The translations under genes were made by a program, and so were the position numbers. 64,000 bases of DNA from Nephrocerus scutellatus (Eukaryota; Arthropoda; Insecta; Diptera; Pipunculidae). The notes under the pieces are model-generated. The model was given only the letters and a program-made list of their open reading frames with translations. It ran no database searches and was not told where the DNA came from. Position 1 is the stretch's first letter. Each line of letters starts with the position of its first letter. Below, in pieces: positions 24,924 through 35,594 of the stretch. Location of the stretch: NCBI GenBank assembly GCA_947095585.1, contig OX352763.1, positions 19,269,462-19,333,461 of the forward strand. The letters run 5' to 3'.

Positions 24924-25850
24924 GTATAATGGTGTGCATCCGGTCTTCTGCTAAGGGTATCTTAGCATATCCACAACAACCCCTTTTATATGGCCGTAAG
25001 TGATGATCACCGCCAAATACCAGATCGAGCCACCGCCTATAGTTAGCGCACGCAATAGGGTACCTTCGCCAGCTCATCGTGTATGGGGTGGGTCCTTGAC
25101 TAAGCGGTCCGCTTGTATTCCCATGACCTAAAAATAAAAAAAAATTGTTGTGCTTGCTAGATAAAATGTAAAGAGGAAAAGACAAAGGTTCATCTTTATC
25201 CGGTCATTTATATTACAGAGGACTTTAAATGTTTAATAAAAAGACACCTTAGACACCAATTACACGAGAAGTTGTCCACAAAACTTTAAATTTAAACTAA
25301 GAAAGTACAGTTTTGCTGCGCAGCAGGTCAAACGACGGACTCGTGCTTTCGACTTCCTTGTTCGAGAAAACTAAAAACTTAATCCTCATCACTACTTACA
25401 GTCACAATACTTCGCACTTTTAAGCTGACTCAGATGTTAGTGTGACGGCTCTAGCCAATATTCATCAGTGCTAATGCTCTGACTAATGCTTTTTACATCG
25501 AAAAATCATCCGAATGCTGTAGCCAATCAGAATCGTTAATGTAAAAATGTTGATAAAAGTTATGTCTATGAGTACTAACCCAGCCATTGACATATTTATG
25601 CCAATGCCGGTGTACGTCAGCCACTAGTTAGATGCAAGAGCTACATTAGATGCTACCCGTTCGCTTCCACTTCTCTTCAAAACGCTTAATGCTACAGGGT
25701 GCATCGAAACATTCTGTTTTCCGTTTATTTCCTATAAGGAACAGAAAGTTTTCAATTTCTACCATTACAATGGAGCAAACACTCGTTCGGATGGCGGCTG
25801 ACTAACGCCAAACACTCCTTTCACTTTTTTCCATATTCGTTAAAACTCAC
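24924..25850. other. Foreign DNA replacing the mariner N-terminal region
   Basis: Mariner similarity stops at about 24,923 and resumes near the right end (about 25,860). The DNA between does not encode a transposase. A minus-strand frame at 24,907-25,185 reads SWRRYPIACANYRRWLDLVF and then DHHLRPYKRGCCGYAK, which looks protein-like but which I cannot assign. An AAAAATAAAAAAAAATTG run near 25,128-25,146 could be a retroposon tail. Confidence 0.45.
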
Positions 25851-25982
25851 GAAGTTGTCTGCTTTCAATGGCTGTCAAACACAAACTAAATGCGCAGCTT
25901 GCTCAAAATTTGACATTAGTCTATTAAAAGATGACAGTTGACGGGAGCAGTGTTGCATTTAAAGTTACTGGGGCGGGACATT

Positions 25983-26014
25983 CAAAAAGTCACTGACTTA
26001 TCAAACTGCCCTCG
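25983..26014 (-). repeat. mariner right terminal inverted repeat
   Basis: The 32-bp partner of the left terminus. It differs at two neighbouring bases. The downstream flank begins TG instead of TA. Confidence 0.9.
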
Positions 26015-27885
26015 TGTGTGCACTATAAAACGAGTATGCATGCAAGTTCGAGGACGAGTTTTCTCTGTACTGTTACATTGTTGATAAATATATCTTTAAT
26101 TAACAAAAAACCTACATATACTTATGTGTGCATTTTTCTTTGACAACTCTGTCTAACAATTGTTTTTCCATATTCCAATAGGAGCTTTGTTGTACGAGGT
26201 TAAATGCAGAATACTCACAGAAAAGTATCACAGAGATTAAAATTTTGTAAGCCAAGTAAGGCGCCACACTTGGTCTAGAAATGCCTTTTTGGCATTTCGG
26301 CAAAACTCAATTTTCTCATTGAAATAATTAGCAATCGGATGCACTTTGCTACTTAAAGGATTACTATTTGTTCCTTTAGGATAATAGGATAAAAGTTCTA
26401 ACTTAGAGTGAGTGAAACTTAGTATTAGAATTACTATACAGCTTGGCACGGGATTAGTCATTTAAATGTGTTCAGGTGTAAGAGGCAATGAGGCATGATG
26501 TTCATACACGTGTATTCGGGCTGATAAATTCATGTAATTCAGCGATTTTCGTTGTGTTTGCTATTTGTGGAATTAAATGACAAAAAGGCGAAAATAAAAT
26601 ATCACACAAAAAGCATCATGGAAGAATGCTACAAAAAAGTTTACGGAAAAAAGCGGGGTTGTTTGTTACAAGTTTCTGACAGTTTTCAATTTCACTAAAA
26701 CAGTTGAGTAATTTATTGATTGCTAAGGCAGGTTACCTAAGTATTTAATATTTCTCTCTTTTCCAGTTTTTTTCCTTTTAATTCCATTTTGATGAATCAA
26801 TTCTAATGTTCCTATTTAGATATACAGAAACAGCAAAATATATTAGAAGGAACCAAGGACACTTTCTCTATCCTTATACTCTAGTCAACATCCCGTAGAA
26901 TTTCCTACATTATCAGAGTGCCTTCATATCTCTAAAGCATTTTCAGAAAAATATAAAACTTTAGCAATAGAATAGAAAACAAAAATAAGTGAAACCATGA
27001 TGACGTCAACACGTTTTCTTTCAAAGCAACCATCATCATCATCATTATTACGTCATTCAAAGATATGATTGCTTTTTCGGGGATTGGAATTTCCAAACAT
27101 AAAAAAAGCAAAGGTATTCTTCTCCAAAACTATTTTCAAAGTACTTCATGTACGAGTTTGACTACGATGAGATGGGAACAAAAAAAAAAGATATCTTCGT
27201 TCATTTGAAAGACAATCGCAACCAACCCATGATGGTTCTCTCATATTTCGAATTTTTTATTTTCATTGGAAAACAAATTTCATCCAGACTTACCTGATAA
27301 GCAGTGAACCATACCTTTTTGGTGGTTTCTTCAAATTTTATAACTCATCTGTAAGAATGGAGAGAAATCATTCAAAGCTCGTGTACTAGCGTCAGGGCAC
27401 GTAACACACAAACTCGAATTGAAAGTCCACTTTTGTGGTACAATGGTGTAGTTTCGAGCACGTCTGAAGGATATGCAATGAAAGTAACTCGAACGAACAA
27501 ATATTCCGTAAAAGTTCTATTTAGTTTGGGGGTAATAAATTCCACAAATAAAAATTTTTGCATTTTATCAGGAACTTTTTGACTTTTATATAATAGAGTT
27601 TCTGCATTCCTATGATTGATTATTATTCAGGACTTTCATCTGACGACTGACTGATGAGATGCTTAATGTAAATTTTTGTGATATCAATCTGTTTTTTTGT
27701 ATTCTTACAACACAGAGATGAAAGCTGTTGAGTAACAGTCCATATATCTTTAAATTTAAATTAAAGGAGGAGATATTAAAATATAAATGTGTAACTCAAT
27801 CACTCATATACATTTCAGTGCATGATTATATATCTAACTAAAATTAAAATAAATGTTAATATGATTGTTTTGTAGGTTAGGTTAG
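26015..27885. other. AT-rich intergenic DNA, nothing recognised
   Basis: No supported gene. A short CATCATCATCATCATTATT run lies near 27,031-27,050. Confidence 0.35.
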
Positions 27886-28146
27886 ATTGTGGTGGCAACT
27901 AATTGTTCACTTAGACGTTTCCAAACAATATTTATATTTTGTATCATAATGATCCTATTTTGCTCTAAAACTAAGGTCATTTCCCACCCAAAATATCTCA
28001 CCACCGGTCCCGATTTCGATCCGATGTCAGAACGAAGTAAACGAGGACCCATAAAAACTCATTATTCTATTCGCACAGTCGGCGAGAAATTCCTCAATAG
28101 CTTACTATTATGGCTCTATGCGGGCACACTCCAGTTGAGTTATTAA
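27886..28146 (+). CDS. Unassigned short ORF, possible secreted peptide exon
   Basis: An open frame follows a TAG at 27,883-27,885 and ends at 28,146. The first ATG is at 27,948, so the hydrophobic stretch before it (FQTIFIFCIIMILFC) would be coding only if an upstream exon is joined, for example at the AG in CACTTAG (about 27,908-27,914). After the hydrophobic part come HPKYLTTGPDFDPMSERSKR, a dibasic KR, and GPIKTHYSIRTVGEKFLNSL, ending LLLWLYAGTLQLSY. A signal-like segment plus a KR site suits a peptide precursor, and base composition is richer in GC than the flanks. I do not recognise a family. Chance is possible. Confidence 0.3.
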   Translation: MVVATNCSLRRFQTIFIFCIIMILFCSKTKVISHPKYLTTGPDFDPMSERSKRGPIKTHYSIRTVGEKFLNSLLLWLYAGTLQLSY

Positions 28147-28571
28147 AATTGGGTTTTATTTTAGTCGCTTTTATTTTTCTTCATCTGTATTTTCTGTAAT
28201 TTTTATAGTAGGTACTCAATTTTTGTAAAGACTTAAATATGCATTGGGAAAATTTTAAATCATCTTAGCTATGATGCATGATTTATTGGCTGCAAATCTA
28301 TAAACATGGGAGATAACAAAAGTCAGCTGATATGTTAAAAGTAGTTGTAGATCCTTAGATCATAATAAGATTGAGAAATAAATTACCAATCACGAATTGC
28401 GAAGAAGTATGCAAAAGTTTTCTTACTATGTAGAAGTTGTTATGATTTCAATTAAAGGATGCATAATTAGTTTCTAAATCGCTTGCGTTGTCTGTGATGT
28501 TCACAGCAACACGTTTTAAAAATAACACAACACCGTGTAACTTCTTTCCAACGTACTATCTAACGGCAGAC

Positions 28572-28805
28572 TTATGCAGTACAGCAACAATAAGAAAAAT
28601 CAATCCGACAATCTGAAAAATTAGCCTTCTCTGAGTCTTGACGATGGTGGTCTGCTTGCTCGACGGACTCGACTTCATCAAAGAAATTCATCTTACACAG
28701 TCGGCTAATTTCTTTCAAACTATAATGCGGATGCAGACTCGTTGCAACTGAAATGTCCGATATGGTATGTCGAGCATGACTATTGCGGCTGTAAAATAAT
28801 TGCAT
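28572..28805 (-). CDS. Unassigned 77-codon ORF
   Basis: The minus-strand frame begins with an ATG at 28,803-28,805 and reads SRNSHARHTISDISVATSLH, then HYSLKEISRLCKMNFFDEVE, an acidic and His-containing middle, and a Cys-rich end (SYCCCTA). The composition is protein-like and more balanced than neighbouring frames, but no domain, signal peptide or splice context is clear. It may be a small gene, an exon, or a remnant of a transposon gene. Nothing in the flanks settles this. Confidence 0.25.
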   Translation of the reverse strand: MQLFYSRNSHARHTISDISVATSLHPHYSLKEISRLCKMNFFDEVESVEQADHHRQDSEKANFSDCRIDFSYCCCTA

Positions 28806-28809
28806 GCGA

Positions 28810-30310
28810 GCTGACGGAGACTTGTTACCCTAAACACGTTATTTGTAAGTGCTAGCTAGCTAAGAGCGTTGTTTCAGAAAAGTGCGTTGATTGTGTTTGC
28901 CCCACATTAATTTTGCGCGAAATTTGCATCATTAGTTGTGTTGGGCAACGAACTACTACCTCCCAGATACATCGTACACATTCGATCTGGCAAGCAGTAT
29001 AAGTATACAAGTAACGAAAATGAACGTGAAGGAGTGCCAGTAATACAGTTTAAATGGATGTTCATTTCTTTAATAAATATTCAATTGGTATTATTAGAAG
29101 CTAATTATCGTATTGAAGAATATTTTATATTTATTAGGTACACACCAATAAGTTATTAGTAGTAATAAAATTGGATGAGTAATAGCTACAGCAAATTTTT
29201 GACTCTTATACAGACGATAGAAAAATTAGATCTGCTTATGAATATAAATAGAGTATAACTTTATGAAGTAACTTGCTGCTAACCCCGGTGTTACCTGGGA
29301 ACCCCACCCTCAATATATCAAAACCTGTCAATAGTTAAAAACTCCCCACTACCTACTGCCAACCAAACTTACCACCACCTAAATGATCACCTAACTGACC
29401 CCCAACAAATTATCCCCTTTCCACACTGGTCCATACCATCAATGACCAAAATCTCTAGCCTATAACTTCGGAGAAAGAAACCCTATAGAGTGGTGAAAAC
29501 CTGGTCAAAATCAGTCTTCAGTCAGTTTTGAAGATTACCTCCTACATACAAACATCTATAAAATGAAATGCTGTTCGTTGGTAACTGCATCACGTGAGAA
29601 CGGCTAATCCGATTTGGCTCATATTTTGAAATGTTCACCATAGTCCAAGCAAGGTTTTGGTGAAAAAACAAATTGGAAAATTAGAAAATTCGGGAAAAAC
29701 TGAAAGTGCGTCTTTCCATAGGATTTTTGTATGAACTCGCGACCATATCTCACGATTCGAACGATGGATTGCGTAGTTTTTAGTATGTTTTGTTCGTTAT
29801 GCTCCCTAAAAAATTTTAACCAAAAGAAACATCGGGAAAATTACATAAGAGACTAGGAAAACGATAAATTGGATATTTTTTGAGGAAATAACTCAGTTGA
29901 ATGTTTTAAGTAAAATAAAAAATTTGTAAAAACGCATTCCAGCCTGAATTAAAATAAAATTAAATTTGTTTTTACTTTTGTTTTGATTCTCGATCTGTTC
30001 AACAAAAGTCGTTATTTCATCACTATTCCAATAAATGGCGCTATGTGCGCAAATGTCTTTTGGCAGCTGATCCATTCCACGGTCTTTCTTTTGCGATCTG
30101 TCAACGCAATGATTCCAACCGATATGCCATTAGACATTAAGCACTTGAAGTTTCGGGTGCGGTTTGCATTCGCAATTACAGTAAAACAAATCACAAGTGC
30201 AGAGCATTAACCTTGAAAATCTATGCTTCTCGCATGGTCAATTGTATGTCTCCTTCTCCAATGTCGCAGCTTTGTTTGTTTACGCGCCAGACAACAAAAC
30301 AAATAAAAAA
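28810..30310. other. Intergenic DNA with C-rich and old repeat segments
   Basis: A markedly C-rich, G-poor segment lies at about 29,280-29,450. The segment at 29,560-29,720 (TGTTCGTTGGTAACTGC, GAGAACGGCTAATCCGATTT) resembles dispersed insect repeat sequence often found near Helitrons, but no terminus was found. No gene is supported. Confidence 0.3.
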
Positions 30311-30317
30311 CAGTGCG

Positions 30318-30400
30318 CATACCAGAAGACCCCCAAGAGACCCTCAAGACCCTCAGAAGACCCCCAAAAAACCCCAAGAGACCCCAAAGGACAATTTCAA
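30318..30400. repeat. Short AGACCCCCA/AAGACCCTC array
   Basis: Imperfect 9-12-bp units such as AGAAGACCCCCAAGAGACCC run in tandem. The motif is the same as in the larger array at 36,680-37,085. Long open frames on both strands here are products of the repeat. Confidence 0.6.
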
Positions 30401-31740
30401 CCATCTAGGTCGTGCGAAAGTTGGTTAAAAAAGACCTCAAAACAAGAGAAAATGGCGCGATTTCAAACCATCACACGCGCCACACGCGAAACATGACATG
30501 CATTATACGTGGAAAATAAAAAATTTCATCTCTCTAGGTCATGTGGAAGTTGATTAAAAAGGAAAAACGAATTTTTTTTTCATTTAATTTTTATAATATT
30601 GTTATAGATGATAGAAATCAGCATTCCAAATTATTCCGCAAAGTTTGCTTGGATTTTAGTAGGCAGGAGTTAAGATGATGTGCTCATATATATACGTATT
30701 ATACATACATACATACCAATTATATGTATGTATTCATACGACATGGTAGAGTTAAGACACTTGCACTCCTTCATTCTCACAATGAAAATTCGTTTTTTAA
30801 ACGCTTCGAAAATGCGTTTGTGCGTTTATGTATTTATTTTTAGAGGTTTATATTTACATTTTAAGTGTAATGCGGCTTATTTGGCAGATTCACACTTAAG
30901 ACGCAGCCGATCTATCTAATGTGATTTGTGCTGACAAATAATGAATATGAATTTAAATTAAAGAGTGCACGAGTAAGCAAATTTTTTAAAATAACTTACC
31001 GACATCTGAGTCTTTGCTAATCTGGCTAATAGGTTTTCAGTTAATTTTAAGACTTTAAGTACTTCATAATTATTAATTTTGGCATTAGCTACAACCGAGT
31101 TTTTTCAATTGTAAAGAACATAGTTATCCAATTAAAATAATCAAGCTAATTACTTTTTTCGCTTGCTAAGTTCTTCTTACTTTCTTTTGACTTTCGATTT
31201 TGCCTTCTTTTTTGCAGATCTAAGCTCAAACTTTGCGCTGAATCTATTGGATCGCTCGCTGCTATTATGCGCTTTCTTTACTGTGCTTACAAATTGAATG
31301 GCTATCTCATCAAACTAATAAACAGCTAACTAAAAATACACACATCACTGCTACTACCAATACTTCTACTCGCATTACTTCTACTGATAATAATTATTAT
31401 TACTAATACTACTACTGTTAGCAAAGAACCAAAACTGCAACAATAATTAAAAATCTACTACTAAGATTCTCAACACTTTCATATTAAATTCTTGAACAAA
31501 TTCATCGCCAACAAAATAACAAATAAAGCCAATTTTTAAATAGCAATCGAGTTAAAGATGTTCTTGATTCGTTGTTCAGTTTATTGGTGGAAAAACATAG
31601 AAGTTCATTGAACTTTTTTGTGCGCGACTGTTTGTTTCCTAGAGAACTATTCAATTTTTAAACAAAATCTTATATATTTCTTCTGTGTGTATCTGTGTTG
31701 TTTCGTCCTTCATCCATATAGTGAAATGCATAGAAAAACC
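30401..31740. other. Presumed KChIP promoter/5' flank
   Basis: At 30,390-30,435 and 30,520-30,570 two related ~45-bp segments occur (CATCTAGGTCGTGCGAAAGT and CTCTCTAGGTCATGTGGAAG). TA and TACA microsatellites lie at about 30,685-30,720. A trinucleotide-rich stretch (ACTACTACT, TAATAATTATTATTACTAAT) is at 31,345-31,420. No promoter element could be fixed; the TCAGTT at 31,576-31,581 is only an initiator-like match. Confidence 0.35.
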
Positions 31741-31747
31741 ACGCACA

Positions 31748-31828
31748 ATGGCGGATATGTTAGCACTGTTGGAAGTGTACCTAAAAGAGTATAAGGAAAA
31801 TCTGCAATTGTCCATACGACTTGATTGA
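31748..31828 (+). CDS. Upstream ORF (26 codons) in likely KChIP 5' leader
   Basis: An ATG with A at -3 and G at +4 (ACAATGGCG) opens a 26-residue frame, beginning MADMLALLEVYLKEYKENL and ending at TGA 31,826-31,828. It lies about 195 bp upstream of the main ATG and in the same frame, but it is closed by its own stop. If it is in the mature leader, a start context this good could reduce initiation at the main ATG. Alternatively it is the end of an alternative first exon, or chance. There is no transcript evidence here. Confidence 0.35.
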   Translation: MADMLALLEVYLKEYKENLQLSIRLD

Positions 31829-32023
31829 ATAAATCGCACAAATTTAAATGATTTTGAGTTTGCTGTTTAATTTTGTGTAAGTGTTCGTGTGTGCGTAATA
31901 ATAAATTAGTAAGTAATTCGTGAAAATCTGTAGAAATTAATTGGTCAAATCATAAATAATTATTGTGCGGTAATACACCAGGATAAGGGTGCAGTAAAAG
32001 CGTTTATCTAAGCGGGCACTATT

Positions 32024-32531
32024 ATGGCCGGTCCACAAGTACAACAACGACACACTGCCAACTACCGCAATAGTGCCAATGGCAGTGGAGGCATTGAAAT
32101 CGCTAGCACCAGCACATCCGGTGCTGGCCTGCATGCATTGCGGCAGATTTCCAATCAGAACGATTTGATTTATCGAGCTGCTCAGTGTAGTAATGGCAGT
32201 GCTGATGGCTCCCGTGGTGGTGGTGGTGGTGGTAGTAGTGGAGCAGGCGGTGCTGTCCGTCGAAATTACCAACAACAACATCAAAAACAACAACAGCACC
32301 AACAGAGTAGTAGTAGCAGTGTTTGCCACCCCGGCACGAGTAGCAGTGATGCACTAATTGTTCCTGGATCGCATAATAACGATATTGAAATTATTATGGA
32401 TGCGTCCAAAAGTACAAAATCTGACGATGTAGAACAGGGCCAACATAAGGTGCGGCACAAAAATCGACCACTTTATAGAAGATTGGTCAACTATGTGAGA
32501 GGTTTGTTTCAAGGAACTTCAACCACTAATG
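32024..32531 (+). CDS. KChIP-like Kv channel interacting protein, first coding exon
   Basis: This exon begins the insect KChIP (neuronal calcium sensor family, Drosophila CG5890 type), a Ca2+-binding partner of Kv4 channels expected at the inner face of the membrane. The ATG is the first in frame after TAA 32,009-32,011 and has A at -3 and G at +4. It encodes 169 residues plus one base. Residues 1-135 are low complexity: Ser/Thr-rich, a six-Gly run near residue 67, and Gln/His repeats near 80-100. The conserved part starts at RPLYRRLVNYVRGLF, then QGTSTTN, and the exon ends in phase 1 at GTAAGA (32,532). Joined to the exon at 50,001 the split codon gives Asp (TTN-D-SEYED), as in the family. 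The ~135-residue N-terminal extension is variable in KChIPs and may be isoform-specific. Confidence 0.92.
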
Positions 32532-33069
32532 GTAAGACATATGTTAATTCTATATTAGGTATATCGTTGCATTTTATTATGATAATAGACAAGTGTGTGG
32601 AAAACTAATTAATTATATTAAGCATATCCTATTTAAAAATATATTATTTTATTTTATTCCACTTTCTTTGGAAACCGTTTACCATTTGTTTTTTTATTTT
32701 ATACAAAGATGTGTTTTTTTAGAAAACAATTAGTCCAAAAAGTTATTTAGAACCTTATTTAAGTAAGCGCCAAGAAACTTTGCAATAACCTTTTTTGGCT
32801 TTTTGCTAGATCTGCATAGTATACTAGCATAAGGTTTAGCACTGTTTTACTGAAATTAAATCGTTTGTTTGTTGGTAACAGGCAAATACAAAGCATTATG
32901 TACTTTTTCCAGAATCGTTTTAGATCTTATTTGTATACAGAACGCTTTATACCATTTGCCTTTTTTGTACTAATTTGCTGATTCCACAATAAATTCCATA
33001 TTAGGTAGAAAGGGTGGTCCATTTTTTAATTTAAATTAAAACACAACGGAATATATTAAATATAAATAA

Positions 33070-33590
33070 TTTTTTAAATTCTCTATATTAACTTCACTTG
33101 CCCGTGGGTCGTCGGTCGGTCGTCGGTCGGTCGTCGGTCGGTCGTCGGTCGGTTGTCGGTCGGTCGTCGGTCGGTCGTCGGTCGGTCGTCGGTCGGTCGT
33201 CTGTCGTGGATTCTTGCGATCAATTTTTAACCCACTTCCCATGGCCCGATTTTATTGAAATTTTGCACACATGCGTATTTCCGGACACAACACTTTCTAT
33301 TAAATTTTGAGGCCCCTCGGGCTGCGGGGTCGGGGGGCTCCCAAACAAAAACTTTAAAAAATTTACCCGATTTTCTTCAAATTTTACACACATGTGTATA
33401 CCCAATAAACAATACTTTTTCGAAAATTTGGTAGTGATCGGGTCCCGGGTTCGGCCGCAAGGCCCTTATACATTTTTTAAATATCTGTACTGGCATCAGA
33501 TATTCGTCGCCCTTTATGGACTTTGTGCGGTGTGTGCTGCGCAGTCGGCTGCGCTGCATGGTTTTGTTGGTGGTGGAGAGAGAGAATGAA
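33070..33590 (+). repeat. Repeat family R copy with expanded minisatellite
   Basis: The order of blocks is TTAAATTCTCTATATTAAC, a CCCGTGGG motif, a long GTCG minisatellite, ATTTTTAACCCACTTCCC, GATTTTATTGAAATTTTGCA, the CACATG...GTATTTCC block, a TGCGGGGTCGGGGGGCTCCC-type block, then a second half with CCCGATTTTCTTCAAATTTT and ACACATGTGTATACCC. It ends with GGCATCAGATATTC and a GC-rich TGTGCTGCGCAG segment. The halves at 33,240-33,350 and 33,360-33,480 are imperfect repeats of one ~120-bp module. No protein is conserved. Confidence 0.65.
33105..33203. repeat. GTCG-type minisatellite, 11-bp period
   Basis: About nine copies of an 11-bp unit (GTCGTCGGTCG phase). Because 11 is not a multiple of three, all frames stay open and give spurious ORFs on both strands (33,036-33,310). 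Other R copies have a short CTGG run at the same place. Confidence 0.85.
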
Positions 33591-35594
33591 ATCTTAGCGC
33601 ACGCACAAATGAACCCAGCAAATGAAACGAGACATACATGTTTTATGCTTACTTCAACTTACATTTTTATTATATACTGAATTGTATTTTTATTGATGTC
33701 GTTTTTTTTGTTGTCGATATCAACATACAACAAGAACAACAAGTTTTCACAATATTCTGTCATCTCAGAGCAGTCAAAGAGTTCTCAAGATAAATGTTCG
33801 TGTTTCTTATTTGCTCAGAGTATGAGCGTGCTCTAAGTGCTCAGAATAAAATGATCTGAGCTTTTTCAATTTTAACATCTGATGTCAAATGTTTGTTTCG
33901 ATGATTTTCTTCTACAATAAAAAAAAATGGCCCAGGATCGAGGGGCTCCCATATCAATTTCTGCGATTAGAGAATTTAGATGAAAAATTTTAATTTTTAT
34001 GGGTTGTTTTTTTTTAATATAAAGACTAACTTTCCCCGGGCGCTCATGAATCCCCCCATTGCCATCACTACCACGAGAGGGGTGTACTATTGCCTAAACC
34101 TAAACAAAGCTACACCTCGATCGTATTCGCACTATGTGATTCACTGAGATTTTGTTATGACGCATATTCTATGAAAGCTTGAGCTCAATCGGCTCTCTAC
34201 TTTTTAAGATTTAGTATCGTATTACAAACCAACAGACATTCATATTTAGATTCTCCGATATTTTCATTGCTAATCGACTCAAAACTCATTTAAAATAAAA
34301 ATTAAAAATAAGAGATTTTAGCCAACAATTTCACAATTATAAAAGAAATTAAACTAGCATCTTATCTTGATCTAATGATGCATGGGTCCTCTGGCTTTTA
34401 AGTTTTCCTATTTTCACTCATTTCAAACTAATAGCCTCGTATTGGATGACCGGCGTAATTTCTAACAAAATAATACTCCATGTTTATTAGGATAAACAAG
34501 AAGAATGAGTTTAATTGCTCTTAAAAGTTTTATGTTTTTATATATAAACGCTTCATATAACGATAAATCGATTATATGAATAAATGTGCTGCCGTGGGTT
34601 GCTCTGTTGCTTTATTAATGACTGGGGCCAGACCGACAAGTTCCGACATAAACGATATCAAGGTGTTCTGTCCCTCTTGAATGGCCACAGAGTTTTTTTT
34701 GAATTTTCAAATTTTGTATTTGCATCATACACATCTGTTAAATTCAGGAATCCCATGGAATATTCGGTGGTTTTACGCTCGCAAAATTGTTTCAATGCAA
34801 AGTTAAACGTGATAGTGGGAATAATTCAAATTGATGGTGAATTTAGAACGTCTCTCCCGAGGATATCGAATAGATATTTCGATTTTAGAGCTTGGGTCAA
34901 AGTGTAATATTCATTCGCAAAACCACAAAGTTTTACCAGAATTGTCTGTGGAAGAAGCGGAAAAGTCAGTATTATGATATAGGTAATGCACCCGGATATG
35001 TTGCACAGTATAAGCAAATGAAACTTTAAAACTTTCGATTTAGCTCGCTGAAGTTTTTTTTTTGTTTTTTTTTTGCTAAATGTTGGACTTTCAAGTAAAA
35101 TCAACTGTGCCCCAACGTTTGCAAAGCAATTTTATTAGATCGCAGGTTTCATTAATATTTTCTCCTTCCCAATTAAGCGTCGAAACAAATGTTTAGCAAA
35201 AAAGTGGAAAAAACCATAAAAACACATAATTATTGAAAAAATTTTAAAAATGTAACATATGATTTAAATTAATTTTATATTTTATGAAATTTGCTAAAAA
35301 CATAGTACGATTATCATAAAATCTGTTACTTGAGAAGTACAGCAGCCTCTACTTGCATCTTTTGTCGCTTATTTAGAATTGTGCTTAATTTAGATTTTCG
35401 AAAAACATATGCATCAAAGAACCAGAGGATCTTTTAAAAATTCTTATCAAGACCAGCAAAATATCAAATAGTTTTTGGGAATGGTACCAAATTTTTAATT
35501 ATTTTTTTCGCTTTTGCTTAATTAATAACTGGAACAAATAATCTCCTGTTCTACCACAGAAAAAATTTAAATTCCTATTTTATAATAATATATT
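33591..35594. other. Intronic DNA with one family R fragment
   Basis: At 33,935-34,020 the end block of family R occurs (GAGGGGCTCCCAT, then ATTTTTATGGGTTGTTTTTT), matching 55,690-55,735. The frame at 34,584-34,907 has no recognisable content. The rest is unassigned AT-rich DNA with T runs near 35,048-35,075. Confidence 0.4.

Larger units (their letters stand above)
24293..26014 (-). mobile_element. mariner element (irritans-like), interrupted
   Basis: The left terminal inverted repeat is 24,293-24,324, beginning CGAGGGTGGTTTGATAAGTC. The right one is 25,983-26,014. Over 32 bp they differ at two adjacent positions (TG against CA). A TA precedes the left end (24,291-24,292) and the right flank has TG where the duplicated TA is expected. 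The 1,722 bp exceed the usual ~1.3 kb. The transposase on the minus strand retains only its C-terminal half, and the N-terminal half is replaced by unrelated DNA. Placement near the irritans group comes from the TGATAAGTC ends and the transposase motifs. Confidence 0.9.

Noticed and set aside
31937..32354. Antisense frames rich in Thr/His opposite KChIP exon 1
   Set aside because: They are shadows of the Gly/Gln/Ser repeats of exon 1 on the other strand.
33036..33310. Arg/Asp/Thr and Val/Gly/Arg repeat ORFs on both strands
   Set aside because: They are translations of the 11-bp minisatellite, whose period keeps all frames open.
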